Positions 8,296 to 17,329 of a stretch of DNA of 64,000 nt are shown here, one piece after another; the first letter of the stretch is position 1; each line of letters begins with the position of its first letter. The stretch is taken from NCBI RefSeq assembly GCF_900115135.1, contig NZ_FOVK01000001.1, positions 62,001 to 126,000 on the forward strand, read 5' to 3'. The DNA is from Proteiniclasticum ruminis (lineage in GTDB: Bacteria > Bacillota > Clostridia > Clostridiales > Clostridiaceae). The position numbers and the translations under genes were made by a program. The notes below the pieces were generated by a model that was not told where the DNA came from, searched no databases, and worked only from the letters and a program-made list of their open reading frames with translations.

Positions 8296-10686
8296 ATGGA
8301 AATAAATTTCCTCAGTATCACAAATCAGGTGGTGCCCATGGAAGTGGTGGTGATGATTGTCGCTGCCGCCTTGGGCATTCTGGTTTTTCATACCATGCGT
8401 TTTCGGGATAGAAGAAAAGAGTGCACGGAGTACGTGAATCTGGCGCTGGATTTTTTTGAAGCCGATCACCGGTTTTTAACCTTTAAAGATGAAGAGAAGA
8501 GGTATTTCATGGTGAACCGGGCATTTCTTCTTCTCCATGGCAAGAAGCAGGAAGACTTCATCGGTAAAACTGATGGAGAGCTTCAGAGAAAGGATCTGGC
8601 AGAAACTCTGGAAAAGATGGATGACCATGTGCTTTCTACGGGCACCCCGGTGGAGGAAGTGGTGTATGCCCATGAAAGGGTATACCGAATCCGGAAATTT
8701 CCTGTGAGGCTTCCCGGGAAAAAGGCGGGTATTGGAATCAATGCCGAGGACATCACCGAGGACATTGCCTATGAAAAAGAGCTGGCAAGGATCATCCGGA
8801 GAAATGAGATCCTCATCAGCGCCTTTGCCAAAGACTTTGCTTCCTCCCATGAGCAGCTGGATTATGTCCTCTATCAGGCGTTGGAACTGACAGGATCAGA
8901 CTACGGCTATATTTACCTCTTTGACGAGGAGAAAAAGCTCTTCTCCTTGGAAAATTTTGCGGTGAAAGGAAAGGTGTCTTCCAAAAGAAGATCCTACAAA
9001 CAGAACTACCGGCTGGAAAACATGGGTCTTTGGAGTCAGTCGGTGAGAACCAAAGAAGCCCACATTTTTAACCGGGAAAAACGAAGCGCCAGGAATACTG
9101 AGGAGGAAGACTATTTTAACCTCATGACTGTGCCGGTCATTCTGGAAGACCAGGTGGTGGCTGTGGTGGGGGTTGCGAACAACCCCAAGGGGTATACGAA
9201 AGTGGATGCGGAAGAGCTTTCGCTTCTCATGATCGGCGTCTGGAACGCCAAGGACCGCCGGGAGTTCAGCTTGGCCCTTCGGGACATGAACGCGGACCTT
9301 CTGGAGAACAAGGAAAAACTCACCCTCATTCTGAACTCCTCTGCCGACGGCATCTACGGCATGGACACCAAAGGAAACTTCACCTTCATCAACCAAAGCG
9401 CGCTGACTCTTCTGGGGTATGAGAAAGTGTCAGATTTCATCGGCAAAAACTGCCATGAGATGATTCATCATAAGAGAAAGGATGGATCTTCTTATCCGGA
9501 AAAAGAGTGCCGAATCTATGATGCCATTCCCAAAGGGGAAACCGTCACTTGTGAGGACGAGGTGTTCATCCGAAAAGACGGAACGGCATTTTCCGTACAG
9601 TACTCTGCCCATCCCCAAATCAGAAACGACAGGATCATCGGTGCGGTGGTTACTTTTTCGGACATCACAGAAAGGAAGAAGCAGGAGGAGGATGTGCTTT
9701 ATCTCACCTATCATGATTCCCTCACAGGGCTTCACAACCGTCCGTATCTCGAGAAAGTTTACCATGACCTGGAACAGGAGGAGAATTATCCTATGAGTGT
9801 GGTGGTGGGAGATGTCAATGGTCTGAAGCTTTCCAACGATATTTTCGGCCATCAGCGGGGAGACCAGTTCTTAAAGCGCATCGCAGAAGTCATAAAGCAC
9901 AGCATCCGGGAGGAGGATCTGGTCTTTCGGGTGGGCGGTGATGAGTTTTATCTCTTCCTTCGAAGCACCCGGGAGGAAGATGCAAGGGTTGTCATGCATA
10001 GGATTCAGAAAGCTGTGGAGATGGAAGATTTTCAAGGTGTCCGGGGCAGTATTTCCTTGGGGCTTTCTGTGAAAACAGTGGATGGCCTTACCTTGGAAGA
10101 GGTGCTGAATGATGCAGAGCAGAATATGTACCGGGAAAAGACGCTGCGGGCAAAGATGGAAGGAAAAAAGCAGCTGTCCTACCTCATCTCTCAGCTCATG
10201 AGCTATCCCAAAGAAAGAGCCCATGCGGAAAATACAAGAAACTATGCCCGGGCCATTGGAGAAGCGCTAAAGCTCAGGCAGGATGAGCTGAAGGCGCTGG
10301 AAGATGCGGCGTATCTCCATGATGTGGGCAAAATACCTACAATCATTGGAAAAAACAAAGGAGAAATGAGCTTCTATCCCACAAGAAAAGACCATGCGGT
10401 CATCGGATACAGAATTCTCAATGCCTTTGAAGAAACCGCAGACATCGCCAAAGCGGTGCTGTCCCATCATGAGAAATGGAATGGTACGGGCTACCCTAAG
10501 GGACTGTCTGGAGAAGAAATACCACTTCTTTCGAGAATCATCGCTGTGGCGGAGAAGTTTGACAGACTCACAGGTATCAGTTACGGAAAACCCATATCCA
10601 AAGAAGAAGCGCTTCAACACCTGGACCGGGAAAAAGGGGAGACGCTGGACCCGAAGGTTGTGAACGCTCTAAAAGAAGCGGTATGA
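8296..10686 (+). CDS. PAS-GAF-PAS-GGDEF-HD-GYP hybrid c-di-GMP enzyme
   Basis: Both synthesis and breakdown domains of c-di-GMP occur in one 796-residue protein. Order: a membrane helix (about 14-34), PAS (about 50-155), GAF (about 170-325), PAS (about 330-455), GGDEF (about 460-610), HD-GYP (about 615-790). The cyclase site is canonical at residues 547-551, with an RxxD inhibitory site (REED) five residues before it. The HD-GYP domain shows HDVGKIP and HHEKWNGTGYP; the later AEKFD replaces the commoner ADxFD. ATG follows the preceding stop codon without a gap, so it is translated with paralogue 2, and a terminator closes the transcript at 10693. Confidence 0.88.
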   Translation: MEINFLSITNQVVPMEVVVMIVAAALGILVFHTMRFRDRRKECTEYVNLALDFFEADHRFLTFKDEEKRYFMVNRAFLLLHGKKQEDFIGKTDGELQRKDLAETLEKMDDHVLSTGTPVEEVVYAHERVYRIRKFPVRLPGKKAGIGINAEDITEDIAYEKELARIIRRNEILISAFAKDFASSHEQLDYVLYQALELTGSDYGYIYLFDEEKKLFSLENFAVKGKVSSKRRSYKQNYRLENMGLWSQSVRTKEAHIFNREKRSARNTEEEDYFNLMTVPVILEDQVVAVVGVANNPKGYTKVDAEELSLLMIGVWNAKDRREFSLALRDMNADLLENKEKLTLILNSSADGIYGMDTKGNFTFINQSALTLLGYEKVSDFIGKNCHEMIHHKRKDGSSYPEKECRIYDAIPKGETVTCEDEVFIRKDGTAFSVQYSAHPQIRNDRIIGAVVTFSDITERKKQEEDVLYLTYHDSLTGLHNRPYLEKVYHDLEQEENYPMSVVVGDVNGLKLSNDIFGHQRGDQFLKRIAEVIKHSIREEDLVFRVGGDEFYLFLRSTREEDARVVMHRIQKAVEMEDFQGVRGSISLGLSVKTVDGLTLEEVLNDAEQNMYREKTLRAKMEGKKQLSYLISQLMSYPKERAHAENTRNYARAIGEALKLRQDELKALEDAAYLHDVGKIPTIIGKNKGEMSFYPTRKDHAVIGYRILNAFEETADIAKAVLSHHEKWNGTGYPKGLSGEEIPLLSRIIAVAEKFDRLTGISYGKPISKEEALQHLDREKGETLDPKVVNALKEAV

Positions 10687-10692
10687 TGATAT

Positions 10693-10742
10693 AGAAGCAG
10701 ATGCTTTCCCATTTTAGGGAAGAGCGCTGCTTCTTTTTTTTT
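10693..10742 (+). terminator. Terminator after the GGDEF-HD-GYP gene
   Basis: The stem AGAAGCAG (10693-10700) pairs with 10727-10734; an inner stem TTTCCC/GGGAAG-like strengthens it, and a run of T follows to about 10742. Confidence 0.85.
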
Positions 10743-10878
10743 ATTTTTTGTTTATCCCGCCACTTTCCTCAGGTGAGTTCTACTATGGTAAAAACAATAT
10801 CAATTTCCTAGCATCCTATGTTAAAATACCAGTAAGTGCTAAGAACTGGAAAGCAAGATGGAAAGGAGTCAGAACCTG

Positions 10879-13218
10879 ATGATACGTAGCAAGATTTCAA
10901 AAACCCATATCAAGCTGTTTGTGCTCTCCTCCTTGGTGCTCACGGTGATCTTTCTATTCCTTGGATTTCTCATGCTGAGTAGCATTGAGCGTTATGCATT
11001 CCAGGAAAAGACCAGAAGCTCTGTGAGCACCGCAAAAGCCTATTCCTATAGTGTTTCCAAAAATATTGCAGCAAGGGATGCCCTCATTGCGCTGCTGGAC
11101 GAAAAAATAGAAATTGCCGGAGAGACCCTTCTCATTCATGGAGGCCTTGCCGGGGAGGATCTTACAGATCTTGCCAAGGATCTCAAAGTGGACACCATTG
11201 ATCTCTATAATCCGGAAGGGGAAGTCATCGCGTCCACGCTTCCTGGAAACATCGGATGGAAAGTCTATGAAGAACATCCGGTCTACAGCTTTTATAAAAG
11301 CGGGGACAGGAGTTTTGTAGAGGAAATCAGAACCAATACCATTTCCGGTCTGGATTATAAATACGGATACTTCCGTCTGCAGGATGGAGGGTTTTTCCAG
11401 GTGGGTGTTTCTGCGGAAACCATCAACGAGTTCATCAGCAGTTTTGCTCTCATGGAGGCTTTTGGGGAAATCAAGAAAAGCAATGCCCTCACTTGTCTTT
11501 GTTTCATAGACGAGTCCCATGAGGTGGTGGCAAGTACGGACCCGGAAAATGTCTCCAAGGTGGTCACAGATCCTCAGGTGCTGGAGCTTTTATCAAAGGA
11601 TGTGGAAACTGGAAAACTATTTGATGTCAACGGGCAGGAGGTTTATCAGACCTATGTGCCGATATTTCATGAGGGAGAGAGATATGGCACCCTCATGGTG
11701 GGGGAGGATTTCACCTCCACCAGAAGACTCATAGACAGAGTCTCCTATGCGGGCACTGTGGTCATGGTGTCTCTTTATGCGGGGATTATTTTCCTTCTTC
11801 TATCCACCCAGAGAAAGAACAAAGAGCTGCTGGAAGCGGCGTATTTTGATGAAGCCTCAGAGCTTCCCAATCAAAGGCTGCTGCGGGAGATTCTGGAAGA
11901 AAGGAAAAGAGACGGTGAGCCCAAAAAGCAGGCAGTGGTTCTCATCCAGTCTCTGGAATACAAGAATCTTCATCACGAATATGGAAATGAGCATCTGAAG
12001 GATCTTGTGAAGGTCATGGTAAAAAGAATCACAGAAGAATGCAGGTTCAATGTGCAAGTCTTCAGCTACACAGAAGACCGTTTCCTGGTGCTGGTGGAAG
12101 GCTATGAGTCCAAAAATGAGCTGGTGGCCCTGACCAAGGAAATCACCAAGGTTATGGAGCTTCCGGTGAGAACCACCAAGGGCATTGATATCCTGAAAGT
12201 GAAATTCGGCATTACAGAGATCAGACCGGACAGCGCCAAAAGAAGTCTGGACCGGATTCTGAAGGAAGCTTCTGTGGCTCTTTCCACCATCAGCAAAGCA
12301 GATAAGGTGAACTATGCATTCTTCTCTGAACTTTCCGGAAGAAAGCTTCAGATGGAGGAAGTGGTGGAGCAGGAACTGAGAAGTGTCATTGCTGATGACT
12401 ATATGACGTCCTTTTATCTGGTGTTTCAGCCTCTGGTATCCATGGAAGATGGCTCCATTGTGGCCTTTGAAGCGCTGTCGAGATTTGTCTCCAAGAAGTA
12501 TGGCGAGATTCCTCCGGTGAAATTTATTGAGATTGCGGAGAAGAAGGATCTTATCCTTCCCATCGGTAAAATCATCCTGACCAAAGCCTGCAGATATGCA
12601 AAAAAACTGAAGGACAAAGGCTATGGTCACATCCGTGTTTCAGTGAATATTTCTGGCCTTCAGATTCTCAGTGAGGAATTTCTTAATGACACCCTAAAGA
12701 CCATGGAGAAGGAGCAGGTGGACGGCAGCAGCCTGATGTTTGAGATCAGCGAGAACTCTCTGGTGGACCATGTGGACACACTAAATGAGAAGCTTCAGGT
12801 GCTTCGTGAAAAAGGCATTGTCATTTCCCTGGATAATTTCGGGGTAGGATCCTCTTCGCTTCATCATCTCAAAGGACTTCGGGTAGACATGCTGAAGATT
12901 GACAAGCTCTTTATTGGCCCTCTGGCCAAAGGAGACCCATCCACCCTCATCACCAAGGACATCATCAATATGGCCAAAGGCATGGGGCTTCAGGTGGTGG
13001 CTGAAGGCGTGGAGGAAGAAGGACAGCTGGATTATCTTGCAAAGCACTCCTGCGATCTGGTGCAGGGGTATCTCCTCAGCGCACCGCTAGAAGAGGAGGA
13101 GGCGAACCTTCTTCTCATTGCCAGTCCGTACACCCTATGGCCAAAGGTCATGGAGAAGAACAGAATCTATCATGGTGGATCCGGACATGAAGGGTATGAT
13201 GTGAATTTTGATTTATAA
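10879..13218 (+). CDS. Membrane sensor with degenerate GGDEF and degenerate EAL domain (paralogue 3, probable c-di-GMP receptor)
   Basis: Third member of the sensor-GGDEF-EAL family, 779 residues from ATG 10879, which has AAAGGAG ten bases upstream (an in-frame ATG at 10858 has none). Two helices flank an extracellular sensor like that of the paralogues. The GGDEF site reads YTEDRF. The EAL domain keeps FEALSR, VNISGLQ, LKID, AEGVE and LVQGYLLSAPL, but the metal-binding loop reads LDNFGVGSSS: the second Asp is Asn653 and the Thr-Gly-Tyr is lost, and TES is replaced by SEN. Family knowledge says this loop is needed for catalysis, so I infer a non-catalytic c-di-GMP-binding or scaffolding role. 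It has its own promoter region and terminator. Confidence 0.85.
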   Translation: MIRSKISKTHIKLFVLSSLVLTVIFLFLGFLMLSSIERYAFQEKTRSSVSTAKAYSYSVSKNIAARDALIALLDEKIEIAGETLLIHGGLAGEDLTDLAKDLKVDTIDLYNPEGEVIASTLPGNIGWKVYEEHPVYSFYKSGDRSFVEEIRTNTISGLDYKYGYFRLQDGGFFQVGVSAETINEFISSFALMEAFGEIKKSNALTCLCFIDESHEVVASTDPENVSKVVTDPQVLELLSKDVETGKLFDVNGQEVYQTYVPIFHEGERYGTLMVGEDFTSTRRLIDRVSYAGTVVMVSLYAGIIFLLLSTQRKNKELLEAAYFDEASELPNQRLLREILEERKRDGEPKKQAVVLIQSLEYKNLHHEYGNEHLKDLVKVMVKRITEECRFNVQVFSYTEDRFLVLVEGYESKNELVALTKEITKVMELPVRTTKGIDILKVKFGITEIRPDSAKRSLDRILKEASVALSTISKADKVNYAFFSELSGRKLQMEEVVEQELRSVIADDYMTSFYLVFQPLVSMEDGSIVAFEALSRFVSKKYGEIPPVKFIEIAEKKDLILPIGKIILTKACRYAKKLKDKGYGHIRVSVNISGLQILSEEFLNDTLKTMEKEQVDGSSLMFEISENSLVDHVDTLNEKLQVLREKGIVISLDNFGVGSSSLHHLKGLRVDMLKIDKLFIGPLAKGDPSTLITKDIINMAKGMGLQVVAEGVEEEGQLDYLAKHSCDLVQGYLLSAPLEEEEANLLLIASPYTLWPKVMEKNRIYHGGSGHEGYDVNFDL

Positions 13219-13226
13219 TTACTAGA

Positions 13227-13268
13227 AGAGCAGTAAAGTGCAGTACAACCACTTTAGTGCTCTTTCTC
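13227..13268 (+). terminator. Terminator after the third EAL gene
   Basis: A 14-bp stem with one mismatch (13227-13240 with 13250-13263) is followed by a T-rich stretch. Confidence 0.8.
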
Positions 13269-13382
13269 TATAAAGTGATATTTATACAAGAGTGTTTTAT
13301 TTTATTAATTTTATATTATTAAAAATCCGTGGAAATTCGTCCCGATATTTTTTAATTTAAAACGAAAAAAATGAACAAAATA

Positions 13383-13412
13383 TTGATAATTATTCTTAGG
13401 TGGTGGTATAAT
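13383..13412 (+). promoter_or_regulatory. Strong sigma-A-like promoter of the type IV pilus locus
   Basis: TTGATA at 13383-13388, an 18-bp spacer, and TATAAT at 13407-13412 with TGG just before it (extended -10). The first good start codon downstream belongs to the prepilin peptidase at 13678. Confidence 0.75.
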
Positions 13413-13677
13413 CGATATAAACATAATTTGTCTCCAATGAATAGAATTCATGTATTTACTTATTTAACAAAAAGATATCTATTCATGCACAACGTGAAGA
13501 TATCGAATTTCAAATAGTTTGCTACGATTCTATAAGCTGCAATATACATAGGATTTCAGAAAACAAGATAGTATCCCGCATGATTTGTTTAAATGTGTCA
13601 GGAATTCTATTAATGAACTGAATTATTATGTGATGACTAAACTTATTATGAAAGTAAATGATCTGAAGGAGTCAACC
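13413..13677 (+). other. Long untranslated leader of the pilus locus
   Basis: If transcription starts near 13420, about 257 nt of A/T-rich leader precede the first gene. I see short complementary segments (ATGAATAG near 13437 with CTATTCAT near 13490; AGATATC repeated on either side of 13484-13512) but no terminator and no match to the c-di-GMP-I or -II riboswitch cores. An open frame runs from ATG 13585 into the pilD frame, but it lacks a ribosome site and is rich in uncharacteristic residues, so I treat it as leader. The stretch 13269-13382 is A/T-rich with nothing else recognised. Confidence 0.5.
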
Positions 13678-14442
13678 ATGGATTTTCTGATATATTTATA
13701 CGTTTTTATACTTGGTACGCTCATCGGGTCATTTCTCAATGTAGTTGTATACAGACTTCCAAGAGAAGAGTCTCTAAGTTATCCACCGTCACACTGCCCT
13801 AAATGCAACACAAGGCTGAAATTCATGGATCTTTTTCCCGTTTTCAGTTATTTGTTTCTTAAGGGAAAATGCAGATATTGTGATGCAAGGATTTCCGTGA
13901 GGTATCCCTTGGTGGAACTGTCAACTGGTTTGATATATCTGTATACTTTTTGGAGCTTCGGTATCACTCGTGAAACGATACTTTATGTGATGATTTTTTC
14001 GCTGCTGATTCCTGTCTTTCTCATTGATTATGATCATACCATCATACCCGACCGATTGAATTTTGGAATCTTTATGGTGGCAGCAATGTACTTTGCATTT
14101 GAAATATATTATGGGAATCAGACATTTAGAAGTCTTCTGAATCCAATATATGGACTGCTCATAGGCGGTGGTTTTTTCCTTTTCGTGGCTGTGGTAACGA
14201 AAGGTGCCATGGGTGGTGGAGATATTAAGCTGATGGCAGCACTAGGGTTTCTATTTGGGAGCGCACAAACACTGCTCTTGATGTTTCTCTCTTTTATCAT
14301 AGGAGGAGCCCTGTCATCACTGCTATTGCTTCTAAAAATCAAAAAGAGAAAGGACTATATCCCTTTTGGTCCATTCATATGCATCAGCGCTTTTATTGTT
14401 GTTTTCTGGGGAGATCAAATACTGAATTGGTACTTGAATTAG
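13678..14442 (+). CDS. pilD: Prepilin peptidase / N-methyltransferase PilD
   Basis: Cleaves the leader of type IV prepilins and methylates the new N-terminus at the cytoplasmic membrane. The 254-residue protein has the tetracysteine zinc motif (HCPKCN ... KCRYCD), the first catalytic Asp in LIDYDHTIIPD and the second in GGGDIKLMAALG, with about seven helices. ATG 13678 has AAGGAG seven bases upstream; the open frame continues upstream to 13585 without a ribosome site. First gene of the pilus locus, directly before pilM. Confidence 0.93.
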   Translation: MDFLIYLYVFILGTLIGSFLNVVVYRLPREESLSYPPSHCPKCNTRLKFMDLFPVFSYLFLKGKCRYCDARISVRYPLVELSTGLIYLYTFWSFGITRETILYVMIFSLLIPVFLIDYDHTIIPDRLNFGIFMVAAMYFAFEIYYGNQTFRSLLNPIYGLLIGGGFFLFVAVVTKGAMGGGDIKLMAALGFLFGSAQTLLLMFLSFIIGGALSSLLLLLKIKKRKDYIPFGPFICISAFIVVFWGDQILNWYLN

Positions 14443-14461
14443 TGTGATAGGGGGAATGGCT

Positions 14462-15508
14462 GTGTTTTCAAATAATGACAAGGAAAGAATTGTTCTCGAA
14501 ATCGGTTCTGGGTGGACAAAGGTTCTTGTCGGGACATCCAATGGGAAAAAGAAGAAAAATGGATTGGTTCGTGAGAGCATTCAGATTAAGGACACATTTC
14601 ATATAGAAACACCTAAACTGAAATCTCTGGATACTACTGCACAGACAGAGCTGGATAAACAGTTTTCGCCAGATTTTGATAAGTTTCAGCTGATTCAGGA
14701 ACTGAATGAAAAACTGCGGCAGAAGAGAATAAAAACAGAAAAAGTGATTCTGACATTAGGTGATCGCTCCGTCATATCAAGAGAGATGATCCTCCCAAAA
14801 GTAGATGAAGTGAAAATGAAGGGGATGGTCAGTTACGAGCTTCAGGAATTTCTGCCCATCGATCCACATCAGTATCTGATAGATTTTAAAGTAGTGGATC
14901 AGCTGAAGGTCGGTGAGATTGAAAAATACAAACTCATTGTTGCAGCTTTACCCAAGAAAGAAGGTCAGTATTACCATGAATTGGTACAGGAAATGGGAAA
15001 AGAACCGTTTGCTTTGGATATTTCCTCCAATGGAATCTCGAAGCTTTTTGACCATTCTATGAAGATTAACGGTAAATTAAGAGAAGTTGAAAGCAGAACC
15101 TTCGCTTATATTGATATTGGGTACTCCAGCCTCAAGCTGCATATTATAGAAAATGGAGTCCTAAAATTCACAAGATCCATCGATGGAGGAATTCAGCCCG
15201 TCTCAAATACCAGTGATGTGAAGTTTGATACAAGTGAAACATCTCTTGAGTTTGTGAGAAAGTGGATTGGTTCCTTGGAACAAATGTTTAAATTCTATAC
15301 AAGTAGAGAGACCAATCGAAAGATAGACCATATATTCATTTATGGTGGTGGTGCTCTGATTCCTGACATCGACAAAATGATCAGTGAAGGCATAGGCGTG
15401 ACTTCTGAAATTATCAATGACATCGAGAGTATTGACTTACATAAAGATTGTTCTTATTTTTCATTGCCAATCTATTTGAACTCAGTTGCATCATTAATCA
15501 GAAGGTAG
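14462..15508 (+). CDS. pilM: Type IV pilus assembly protein PilM (actin-like)
   Basis: Cytoplasmic actin-fold protein that binds the N-terminus of PilN at the pilus base. It shows the opening phosphate loop VLEIGSGWTKVLVG, a second one in AYIDIGYSSLKLHII, and GGGALIPDIDKM near the end. Start choice is uncertain: GTG 14462 lies seven bases after GGGGG, ATG 14456 is too close to it, and GTG 14444 has no site. It follows pilD by about 20 bp and is followed by pilN with 9 bp between. Confidence 0.85.
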   Translation: MFSNNDKERIVLEIGSGWTKVLVGTSNGKKKKNGLVRESIQIKDTFHIETPKLKSLDTTAQTELDKQFSPDFDKFQLIQELNEKLRQKRIKTEKVILTLGDRSVISREMILPKVDEVKMKGMVSYELQEFLPIDPHQYLIDFKVVDQLKVGEIEKYKLIVAALPKKEGQYYHELVQEMGKEPFALDISSNGISKLFDHSMKINGKLREVESRTFAYIDIGYSSLKLHIIENGVLKFTRSIDGGIQPVSNTSDVKFDTSETSLEFVRKWIGSLEQMFKFYTSRETNRKIDHIFIYGGGALIPDIDKMISEGIGVTSEIINDIESIDLHKDCSYFSLPIYLNSVASLIRR

Positions 15509-15517
15509 GTGAAGTTG

Positions 15518-16108
15518 ATGAGAGATTTTAATTTTTTTGAGGATTTAGCCGTTAATAGAAAAAAGGAAACTTCATCTTCCACCTATTTAATCGGAGCTGC
15601 GCTTCTACTGATTCTTACACTTGGATCGGTGACATATTATTATATTCTCCAGTTTCGGGCACTTCAGGAAGATAAGGTTTTATTAGAAAGCCAGATCAAT
15701 GACCCAAATCATCAGCAGCAGTATAACACTTCACTTGCGCTTCAAGAAGAGGTGGCAAAGCTTGAAAAGGAAAAACTGGAGATTGAGTCCGTTCATGGAA
15801 AAGTGCTGGATTCGAGAATGATCAACAGCTTGCTTCTGAAGGAGATATCCTTGGCTAAACCCGATGCTGTGGCCATCAAGTCCATATATCTGACTCCTCA
15901 GGGAATCAGTGTGGAGGGTGCATCCATTAATTATGATCTGATCGCCAGGTTTGAACATAATCTGAGAGGAAATCCCCGTTTTGTCGGACCCTTTGTTCCA
16001 AATATTATTAAAGAGGATGATGATCACTACAGCTTTTCTTTGAACTTCTCTTTCAGTCAGCCTGTAAACAATCTTGAAGGGGAGGACATCGTAAATGGCG
16101 AGGGATAA
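15518..16108 (+). CDS. pilN: Type IV pilus assembly protein PilN
   Basis: Inner component of the pilus alignment subcomplex. A short cytoplasmic N-terminus with MRDFNFFEDLA (the expected PilM-binding segment), one helix at about residues 25-46, a coiled-coil (roughly 50-90) and a small ferredoxin-like domain. ATG 15518 is six bases after AGGTG; the open frame to GTG 15509 has no usable site. It overlaps pilO by 14 bases. Confidence 0.85.
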   Translation: MRDFNFFEDLAVNRKKETSSSTYLIGAALLLILTLGSVTYYYILQFRALQEDKVLLESQINDPNHQQQYNTSLALQEEVAKLEKEKLEIESVHGKVLDSRMINSLLLKEISLAKPDAVAIKSIYLTPQGISVEGASINYDLIARFEHNLRGNPRFVGPFVPNIIKEDDDHYSFSLNFSFSQPVNNLEGEDIVNGEG

Positions 16109-17225
16109 GCGCATTAAAAACACAACCAAACAGTTCACAAAAAGAGAGATTTTTTTAATCATTCTTCTTGTATTTGCCGCACTCATTTATGTTTATGCAA
16201 ACTTTGTACTGATGCCCATGCTGGACGAGATTGCAGTTCTTAGAACGGAGACAGATGCTTTGAATGCGGAGTATGCTTCCCGGGTATCTGTCATCTCACA
16301 AAAGAATAATTTAGAAGCAAAACTCTTGGAAAACAAAGAGATTACAGATAATTTCAAGGCTAAGTATTTCAGTACTACAAATCAGGAACATTTTATAAAG
16401 GTGCTGGAACTTCAGCTCATCGAAGAGGAACTGGAAGTTTTAAGCCTGACCTTTAATGAGCCTCAAACCAATGCTGAGTTTATCACAGAAGAGGGTCAAG
16501 CTTCGATTCTTGCTAGCAGCATCATCAGTTTCCCATTTTCAGGAACTTATGAGAAGCTCATGGAGCTTATTAGGAGAGTGGAGCAGTATGATCAGCTGAT
16601 CAGAATCAATTCATTGGATATCACTTATGATGATATGCCTGAAAAAGCATTCTCCACCAGCAGTCAGTGGTTCCAGTCGGGATATCATGAAAAACCGATG
16701 TACCAAGGAAATATAACACTGGAGTTCTTTACCATTGATCAGGATTATGAGAGTCCTTACTACAGTACTTTGCCAGATTATGAACGTGCTTATGAGTTCA
16801 ACGATAGCCTGTTCCTTTTTGATGATGGCGGACTGGGAGTTCCACCGTTCTTTGTGGAAAAAGAAGATGAATCTACTGGAAGTGGTTCCATAGTATCTGG
16901 TGGCTCTGACAATACAAATACCAATAGCGGAAGCGGCAGTTCATCCAATACAGGTAACACGGGTAATGGTTCCACCACTGGCAGTTCAAATAACGGCAGC
17001 AATAATTCAGGCACAGGATCCAATACAAACTCTGGAAATAATCCAACGGAAGACACTGATCCGGCTACTTATACAGTGAAGCCAGGAGATACACTTTTCA
17101 GTATCTCCATGCAGTTTTATCAGTCTTCGGACCCTGTTGAAGACATCATGAAGCTGAACAACATCACAGATCCGAGTACACTACAGAGTGGAATGGTACT
17201 GAAACTTCCATATTACGGTAAATAA
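16095..17225 (+). CDS. pilO: PilO-like pilus assembly protein with Ser/Asn/Gly linker and C-terminal LysM domain
   Basis: Residues 1-235 look like PilO: a basic N-terminus, one helix (about 17-38), coiled-coil, then an alpha/beta domain. Unlike usual PilO proteins of about 200 residues it continues with a low-complexity linker of Ser, Asn, Gly and Thr (about 260-320) and ends in a LysM domain (YTVKPGDTLFSIS ... GMVLKLPYYG), a peptidoglycan-binding fold. The layout suggests the pilus base is tethered to the cell wall, which would make sense in a monoderm lacking PilP and PilQ. The start overlaps the end of pilN, indicating coupling. Confidence 0.82.
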   Translation: MARDKRIKNTTKQFTKREIFLIILLVFAALIYVYANFVLMPMLDEIAVLRTETDALNAEYASRVSVISQKNNLEAKLLENKEITDNFKAKYFSTTNQEHFIKVLELQLIEEELEVLSLTFNEPQTNAEFITEEGQASILASSIISFPFSGTYEKLMELIRRVEQYDQLIRINSLDITYDDMPEKAFSTSSQWFQSGYHEKPMYQGNITLEFFTIDQDYESPYYSTLPDYERAYEFNDSLFLFDDGGLGVPPFFVEKEDESTGSGSIVSGGSDNTNTNSGSGSSSNTGNTGNGSTTGSSNNGSNNSGTGSNTNSGNNPTEDTDPATYTVKPGDTLFSISMQFYQSSDPVEDIMKLNNITDPSTLQSGMVLKLPYYGK

Positions 17226-17329
17226 AGTTTATGATTCATATCATAAATATCCTTCGATCACGTTATCCATGAGACATAATTGTGGCTATGTGTTCAATGC
17301 GAGAAAGAGTAGAATGATGAGGTGAAACT

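Noticed and set aside
13413-13677. c-di-GMP riboswitch in the pilus leader
   Set aside because: Expected from the context, but none of the conserved core segments of class I or class II could be found, and there is no terminator in the leader.
13585-13677. Longer PilD N-terminus starting at ATG 13585
   Set aside because: The extension lacks a ribosome site and resembles no PilD; ATG 13678 has AAGGAG at good spacing and begins the typical hydrophobic N-terminus.
16860-17050. Low-complexity region in pilO as a repeat or assembly artefact
   Set aside because: The frame stays open through it and ends in a clean LysM domain, as expected for a flexible linker.
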